Source: Mycolicibacterium sp. P9-22 (GTDB lineage: Bacteria > Actinomycetota > Actinomycetes > Mycobacteriales > Mycobacteriaceae). From it: a stretch of 64,000 bases of DNA. The notes under the pieces are model-generated. The model was not told the origin of the DNA. It made no database searches and saw only the letters and a list, made by a program, of their open reading frames with translations. A program made the position numbers and the translations under genes. The DNA lies in contig NZ_NPKP01000007.1 of assembly GCF_008329585.1 (NCBI RefSeq), positions 62,001-126,000 of the forward strand, written 5' to 3'. Of the stretch, positions 60,237 to 64,000 are shown one piece after another (position 1 is the first letter of the stretch; each line of letters opens with the position of its first letter).

Positions 60237-60974
60237 TCAATCTCTCTCTGCGGATGATGATTTCGATAAAACCCGGCGTACCGTCTGAACATCCGGACCG
60301 AGGCGCCGGATGTGCGCGTCGAGCTCGTCGGCAGCGTCGAGCAGTTGTCGGTCGGACATCGGGTCGAGTGCGTCGAGGATGAACAGGGCCGTGGTGGTGT
60401 GCTCACTCAATTGAGTGCGGCGGGCCTGACGCCAGTTCCAACGTCGACACGTCACACCGGCGTCGTCGCACCAGACCACCTCACCGGCGTCGGGATGCTC
60501 GACGACGTCGGTTCCGCCGGCGGTCGTGTCGAAGGTCTCTTCACCGGTCGCCCGAATGAGCCTGGGCGCCCCGACGTAGCGGGAGAGGTCTTCCCCACCA
60601 ATGGGAAGTTGATGAATGACCGACACCGCGTTGTAGATATCGGTGAGCCGGTTCACCCGCGGTAGCCCGGTCTGCACCCGCCGGGTCAGCGCCTCGACGC
60701 TGTTGCGGGTGCGCTGTGGTTTCGCGCCGAACGCGCGGAACGCTTCCCGCCATGCGGCGATGTGCGGGAGATCCTCCGCCGCCTGCACGCCGAGTAGCTT
60801 GCGTGCCATGGATTCTGCCTGACACAGAAGCGCTTCGGACACCTCGTCGGTGGGGCCGGGGACAATGCCGCGCGCGGCCATGACAACCGCGCGATAATCG
60901 GGGCGCAGGGCGAACACCGCGTCATCGACATACGCGTGGTCTACCACGTCGGTGAGCGACGACACCTCATCCAC
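60237..60974 (-). CDS. B3/B4 tRNA-editing-domain protein
   Basis: GTG 60974 behind GGAGG gives 245 residues; 60995 is a longer alternative. The B3/4 domain pattern RxxFRAFGAKPQRTRNSVEALTRRV ... LPRVNRLTDIYNAVSVIHQLPIGGEDLSRY is that of the PheRS beta-subunit editing domain and related free-standing proteins. Such proteins may edit mischarged aminoacyl-tRNA or bind amino acids. The next gene starts 3 bases later; the previous one overlaps by eight. Confidence 0.8.
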   Translation of the reverse strand: MDEVSSLTDVVDHAYVDDAVFALRPDYRAVVMAARGIVPGPTDEVSEALLCQAESMARKLLGVQAAEDLPHIAAWREAFRAFGAKPQRTRNSVEALTRRVQTGLPRVNRLTDIYNAVSVIHQLPIGGEDLSRYVGAPRLIRATGEETFDTTAGGTDVVEHPDAGEVVWCDDAGVTCRRWNWRQARRTQLSEHTTTALFILDALDPMSDRQLLDAADELDAHIRRLGPDVQTVRRVLSKSSSAERD

Positions 60975-61569
60975 GGTGCGCCTCCGCACCCGCACCCGGC
61001 TCGAACACCGACAGACAGAAGCGGGCCACGGCTGGACCCGAGTTCACGTAGGCATGATCGACGTCCCCGGGAAACGCGATGGCGTCACCGATGCCCAATT
61101 CGGTGACCTGACCATCGACCTCGACCGAGATCGACCCGTCCAGCACGGTGATGAGTTCACGGGTTCCGGCTGTGTGCGCCTCACTGGCGTGCCGGTCGCC
61201 CGGGCCGAGGGTCCAGTCCCACATCTCGACGACATTCGGGCGCGAGGTGCCGACCAGCAGCACACCGCGGCCGCCGTGTGCGCCGCTCCAGAGTGCGGCA
61301 CCTTCCCCGTGGCGAGTCACCTGCACCGGGTGGGTCTCGGGCGGTTCAACCAACGCCGGAAGGCCCACTCCGAGCGCATCACTGAGCCGAAGCAGCGTTC
61401 CCACACTGGGATTCACCGCGCCCTGTTCCACACTGACGACCATCCGACGACTCACCGAAGCAGCTTCGGCGAGTTGATCCAGTGTCCAGCCAGACCGTTG
61501 CCGCTCACGCCTGACTCGAGCGCCGATCGCCGTCGCCAGCTTGGCAGCTACTTCATCCACACAGTGCAT
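60967..61569 (-). CDS. XRE-cupin transcriptional regulator
   Basis: The 200-residue protein has an N-terminal XRE helix-turn-helix (GARVRRERQRSGWTLDQLAEAASVSRRMVVSVEQGAVNPSVGTLLRLSDALGV) and a C-terminal cupin with ELITVLDGSISVEVDGQ and HAYVNSG. In this family the cupin binds a metabolite. First gene of a three-gene operon with the B3/4 and PaiB genes; a GCACT-TTT-AGTGC dyad just upstream is its likely operator. Confidence 0.87.
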   Translation of the reverse strand: MHCVDEVAAKLATAIGARVRRERQRSGWTLDQLAEAASVSRRMVVSVEQGAVNPSVGTLLRLSDALGVGLPALVEPPETHPVQVTRHGEGAALWSGAHGGRGVLLVGTSRPNVVEMWDWTLGPGDRHASEAHTAGTRELITVLDGSISVEVDGQVTELGIGDAIAFPGDVDHAYVNSGPAVARFCLSVFEPGAGAEAHRG

Positions 61570-61575
61570 GATAGC

Positions 61576-61588
61576 GCACTTTTAGTGC
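61576..61588. promoter_or_regulatory. Dyad upstream of the XRE-cupin gene
   Basis: GCACT-TTT-AGTGC is a perfect 13-base dyad beginning 6 bases before the regulator ATG; TGCAC/GTGCA-like half-sites also occur at 61563-61569. It suits autoregulation by the XRE-cupin protein. Confidence 0.5.
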
Positions 61589-61639
61589 AGCTGATGTCTG
61601 CGGGTCGGCGCACCAGTGCGCCGCCGCATCCACGCCAGT

Positions 61640-62428
61640 TCACTTTGAGTCTGGGTGCTGCCCGAGCGCGCGCAGGTAGTCGTTGAAAACCACGTTGGCA
61701 ACCATCACAGCCAACGAGAACTGCAAGACGAAGTGGCAAACGACTCCGTCGAGATCGATCCATCCGTAGCCGTGCGCCGCGCCGCTTGTCGTGTTGAACA
61801 TGTGGTCAACAAGTAGCTCTCCGTGGGATGTACCGACAGACAAACGTGCTAGAAGTGGTCCAAGTACGTGCTCCTTCAAGTGCCTCAGGAGCACTGACTC
61901 TGACACTGATCTCGGGTGCGGCAGATACGGATTGGTGTAAAACGCGAGCCGTCGGACTACCGAGTTCGGCGGAGGATGAAGCCCGGGGAGCACGTTGACG
62001 TTCTGTCCGTCGAGTTGCTTGACGAACTTCTTTGCCGAGTCGACCTCTAGGGCGTAGAGCCTGCCCATGTGAAGAATCCTGTGGTGCTCATCGGCCGGAG
62101 CCGTGACGTAGCACAGGTGTGAAGCTGACAGTAACGAGGTGCGTACGTTGGCCATGACCGCTGCCACCGAAACTGGGCGATCCGTTTGCTCCACCACGCC
62201 CATAACGTGACAAAGGTCTAGAAGCGCGTGGTCCATGGCGTTTCGCAGTAGGTTCGACGGCAACACCGGTGCGTCCTCAAAGGCCCGATCCACCGCGTCG
62301 ATGGGCGATCCCGGTTCCGTAGCGAGGGGCAGTTCGGCCAACGCATCCCGCATGGCGTTCAGCAGGGACGCGGACCGTCCGTACTCAGCTCCATCGTTGT
62401 CATCGGCTTGGAAGTAGTCGTGGAACAT
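61640..62428 (-). CDS. Protein of unknown function, lower-GC orphan
   Basis: ATG 62428 with AAAGAGAG upstream gives 262 residues; reading from 62452 is also possible. No known domain recognised. Features are an acidic N-terminus (FQADDNDGAEYGR), a helical middle with LLRNAMDHALLDLCHVMG, a GRLYALEVDSAKKF block, and a hydrophobic C-terminus VCHFVLQFSLAVMVANVVF. Base composition is less GC-rich than neighbours and codon use more mixed, which suggests acquisition. It lies alone between the regulator and GNAT genes. Confidence 0.7.
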   Translation of the reverse strand: MFHDYFQADDNDGAEYGRSASLLNAMRDALAELPLATEPGSPIDAVDRAFEDAPVLPSNLLRNAMDHALLDLCHVMGVVEQTDRPVSVAAVMANVRTSLLSASHLCYVTAPADEHHRILHMGRLYALEVDSAKKFVKQLDGQNVNVLPGLHPPPNSVVRRLAFYTNPYLPHPRSVSESVLLRHLKEHVLGPLLARLSVGTSHGELLVDHMFNTTSGAAHGYGWIDLDGVVCHFVLQFSLAVMVANVVFNDYLRALGQHPDSK

Positions 62429-62594
62429 AAAGATTCTCTCTTTAAAGGCCATGTCGTGAATCGTCCTAATGCTGCACCAGTTTGAAAGCGACCACTAGCG
62501 CGCGACTCGAACGCCTGAACGGCAGCGCAGTCACAGCCGCCCCCATCGAGTCGGCTCATCCGGCACACCGCCGGCGACGCCGATGGCCCGCGGT

Positions 62595-63239
62595 TCAGAA
62601 GCCGTGGACGTCTGTGGCCAGCCGCGAGTGAACATGCATGTCGTGCCACCCATCGGCGTGCAACGCCGAACCCCGCCGGATACCCTCAGCGGCGAACCCC
62701 GCCTTGATGGCCACACGGCAGGATGCGTCGTTGGCGGTCGAGTGCTCCAGCCCGATCCGGTGAAAGCCGGCATCGTCGAACGCCCACCGACACAACGCCT
62801 GCGCCGCCTGAGTACACAGACCCAGGCCGCGCGCTGCCGGGACCATCCAGTACGCCAGCCCCGCCGAGCCGTCGTGCATTTTCACACCTTTCAACGACAT
62901 CCGGCCCAGCAACGTGCCGGCCTGCTGCTGGGCCACCGCCCAGTTGAGCTCGGCCTCGGCCGCCCACCCGTGCTGCCACGCGGCGATCCACTCCCCCGCC
63001 TCGTCCACCGACTCAGCAGTGCGTACATGCCAGCGCTGAATACCCGGATCGGCGAACGCCTCGAATACCGCCACGGCGTCGTCGGCTCTCCACGGCCGCA
63101 ACACCACATCGGGCCGCACCGCGATCTCAGGCTGGTCCGATCGAGCGAAGAGCCCCGATTCCATGGCGGGTGCGATCAAAGGTGGCACATTCACATTGTC
63201 GGCTACAGCAGCGGCCTTCCGCCGGCTCCCGAACGACAC
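62595..63239 (-). CDS. GNAT acetyltransferase (RimJ/RimL type)
   Basis: GTG 63239 is preceded by GAGGAA at good spacing and directly follows the stop of the upstream cyclase-like gene; ATG 63164 is an internal alternative. The 214-residue protein shows LRPWRADDAVAVFEAFADPGIQRW and the acetyl-CoA motif region AARGLGLCTQAAQALCRWAFDDAGFHRIGLEHSTANDAS. It should acetylate an amino group; the substrate is unknown. Coupling to the cyclase-like gene suggests modification of its product or a shared pathway. Confidence 0.83.
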   Translation of the reverse strand: MSFGSRRKAAAVADNVNVPPLIAPAMESGLFARSDQPEIAVRPDVVLRPWRADDAVAVFEAFADPGIQRWHVRTAESVDEAGEWIAAWQHGWAAEAELNWAVAQQQAGTLLGRMSLKGVKMHDGSAGLAYWMVPAARGLGLCTQAAQALCRWAFDDAGFHRIGLEHSTANDASCRVAIKAGFAAEGIRRGSALHADGWHDMHVHSRLATDVHGF

Positions 63240-64000
63240 CTATAGTTCCTCGGCATTTTGCGAGTCCCACCATGCCAGCACTCGTGTGCCGAACAGTGTC
63301 AGCCACTTCGACGGTTGGCCCGCCGGTGCGTCGACGTCGAACCAGACCCGACCGGGATGCCGATCGCCCTGCAGCCATGTGCCGTCCAGTTGCCGAGCGG
63401 CACGGATGAGTTCCATCGCATCTGCCAGGCGCGGGTCCGGCCGCATTCCGTCAACCAGCGATGCCTGGCGAAAGTAGTCAGCAGCGTTGAGGACGTTATA
63501 GGACCATCGAAACGGGTAGGCGGTCTCCAACACCCACGGAGCCACCGGCTCTCCGGTAGACAGGCGGCGAAACAGACCGCGCTGCAGTAGATATTCCTGC
63601 CCGGAGCGTCTTGCGGCGCGGGTCTGCTCGGTGCCTCCGGTCACAGCGTCGTAGGCGAGCAAGCCCTTCAAGGAATTGAGCGTCGAGTGGAACGACGCTC
63701 GCGTCGAGCCCTCTATCCAGTCACAGTTCCAGCCGCCCTCCGACATCTGATGTTCGAGGAACCAATCGACAATGCCCGTGATGTCCGCACCGAGCCATAC
63801 ACCGTTGGCGACCGTCCAGGCGTTGATGCAGCAGTCGACTTCACCGCTCCAGTAGGGCAGGTCCTCGTACTCCCAACGACTGTTCTCGGTAAGCAGCTCG
63901 ACCGTGCGCCGCTGACGAAGGACACGTGCGTCAAGGCCCCATTCGCGCAGTGAATTGAGTGTCCACGTCGTCGCGGTCCAGGGCCGACCGTCCGCCGCTT
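63240..64000 (-). CDS. Terpene cyclase/prenyltransferase-like alpha-alpha barrel protein, 5' end outside window
   Basis: The frame is open from the window edge to the stop at 63240, 253 codons. Repeated Trp- and Gly-rich helical blocks occur: LNSLREWGL, PYWSGEVDCCINAWTVANGVWLGADI, MSEGGWNCDWIEGSTRASFHSTLNSLKGLL and YPFRWSYNVLNAADYF. This is the alpha-alpha barrel pattern of squalene/terpene cyclase-like proteins and related enzymes. The class II cyclase DxDD motif is not in the visible part. An internal ATG (63746) is not the true start. It is followed without gap by a GNAT gene. Confidence 0.7.
   Translation of the reverse strand, partial: AADGRPWTATTWTLNSLREWGLDARVLRQRRTVELLTENSRWEYEDLPYWSGEVDCCINAWTVANGVWLGADITGIVDWFLEHQMSEGGWNCDWIEGSTRASFHSTLNSLKGLLAYDAVTGGTEQTRAARRSGQEYLLQRGLFRRLSTGEPVAPWVLETAYPFRWSYNVLNAADYFRQASLVDGMRPDPRLADAMELIRAARQLDGTWLQGDRHPGRVWFDVDAPAGQPSKWLTLFGTRVLAWWDSQNAEEL

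Noticed and set aside
59451..60257. 268-residue plus-strand frame starting in the chrB palindrome
   Set aside because: It mirrors the palindrome ATG and then runs antisense to the PaiB-like gene, which has clear domain motifs.
1..64000. tRNA, rRNA, CRISPR, transposase or integrase
   Set aside because: No cloverleaf-like sequence, spaced repeats or transposase motifs were recognised by eye; a covariance or HMM search would be needed to be sure.

Overview
The window is GC-rich, densely coding actinobacterial DNA and most resembles a rapidly growing Mycobacterium (Mycolicibacterium). The evidence is two mycobacterial haemophore-type heme-binding proteins, a fused HadA/HadB-like dehydratase, a Tat-exported Rv2525c-like protein, a GjpA-like exported protein, an IdeR-type iron box and an extra gyrase-like pair resembling M. 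smegmatis TopoM. No rRNA, tRNA, CRISPR array or insertion sequence was seen.

Layout. 0-4 kb: the N-terminal part of a secreted GH6 cellulase, a TetR regulator divergent from a DapB-like reductase, and a secreted glycosidase. 4-11 kb: plsC and a drug exporter with a divergent TetR, a LuxR-type two-component system, and a TetR divergent from a hydrolase with a clear operator. 11-20 kb: fused dehydratase, Ig-repeat surface protein, small secreted proteins, DCC oxidoreductase, glutamate-cysteine ligase-like enzyme, AtoE-type transporter, two tiny hydrophilic ORFs and a FUSC exporter. 20.9-25.1 kb: type II topoisomerase pair. 25-32.3 kb: a tightly overlapped sugar operon resembling the frc fructose system (binding protein, permease, ATPase, PfkB kinase, P-loop kinase, LacI, class II aldolase). 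32.4-41.4 kb: dehalogenase-fold hydrolase, CitE-like lyase, NTF2-like protein, F420-reductase-like protein, an iron-siderophore ABC operon behind an IdeR box, MOSC protein and a lycopene cyclase. 41.4-48.1 kb: Tat-exported Rv2525c-like protein, AraC regulator, tandem DUF1254 lipoproteins, a second heme-binding protein and a coiled-coil exported protein.

48.1-53.2 kb looks like accessory DNA. It holds a broken nucleotidyltransferase, a MarR regulator, long non-coding stretches, a GjpA-like protein, an orphan hairpin, an unknown secreted protein and a frameshifted small ORF. 53.2-64 kb holds a haloalkane-dehalogenase-like gene divergent from an HxlR regulator, a PfkB-SurE pair, a small zinc protein, a chromate operon with ChrB split into two genes, an XRE-cupin/B3-4/PaiB operon, an orphan gene, and a terpene-cyclase-like gene (cut by the window edge) joined to an acetyltransferase.

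The best leads are four. Two dehalogenase-fold enzymes have lost the catalytic His position. The topoisomerase A subunit carries Ala and Gly at the two main quinolone-contact positions. ChrB is split, with a 14-bp-arm palindrome over its start. The PfkB-SurE pair overlaps and may form a nucleoside or sugar-phosphate module.
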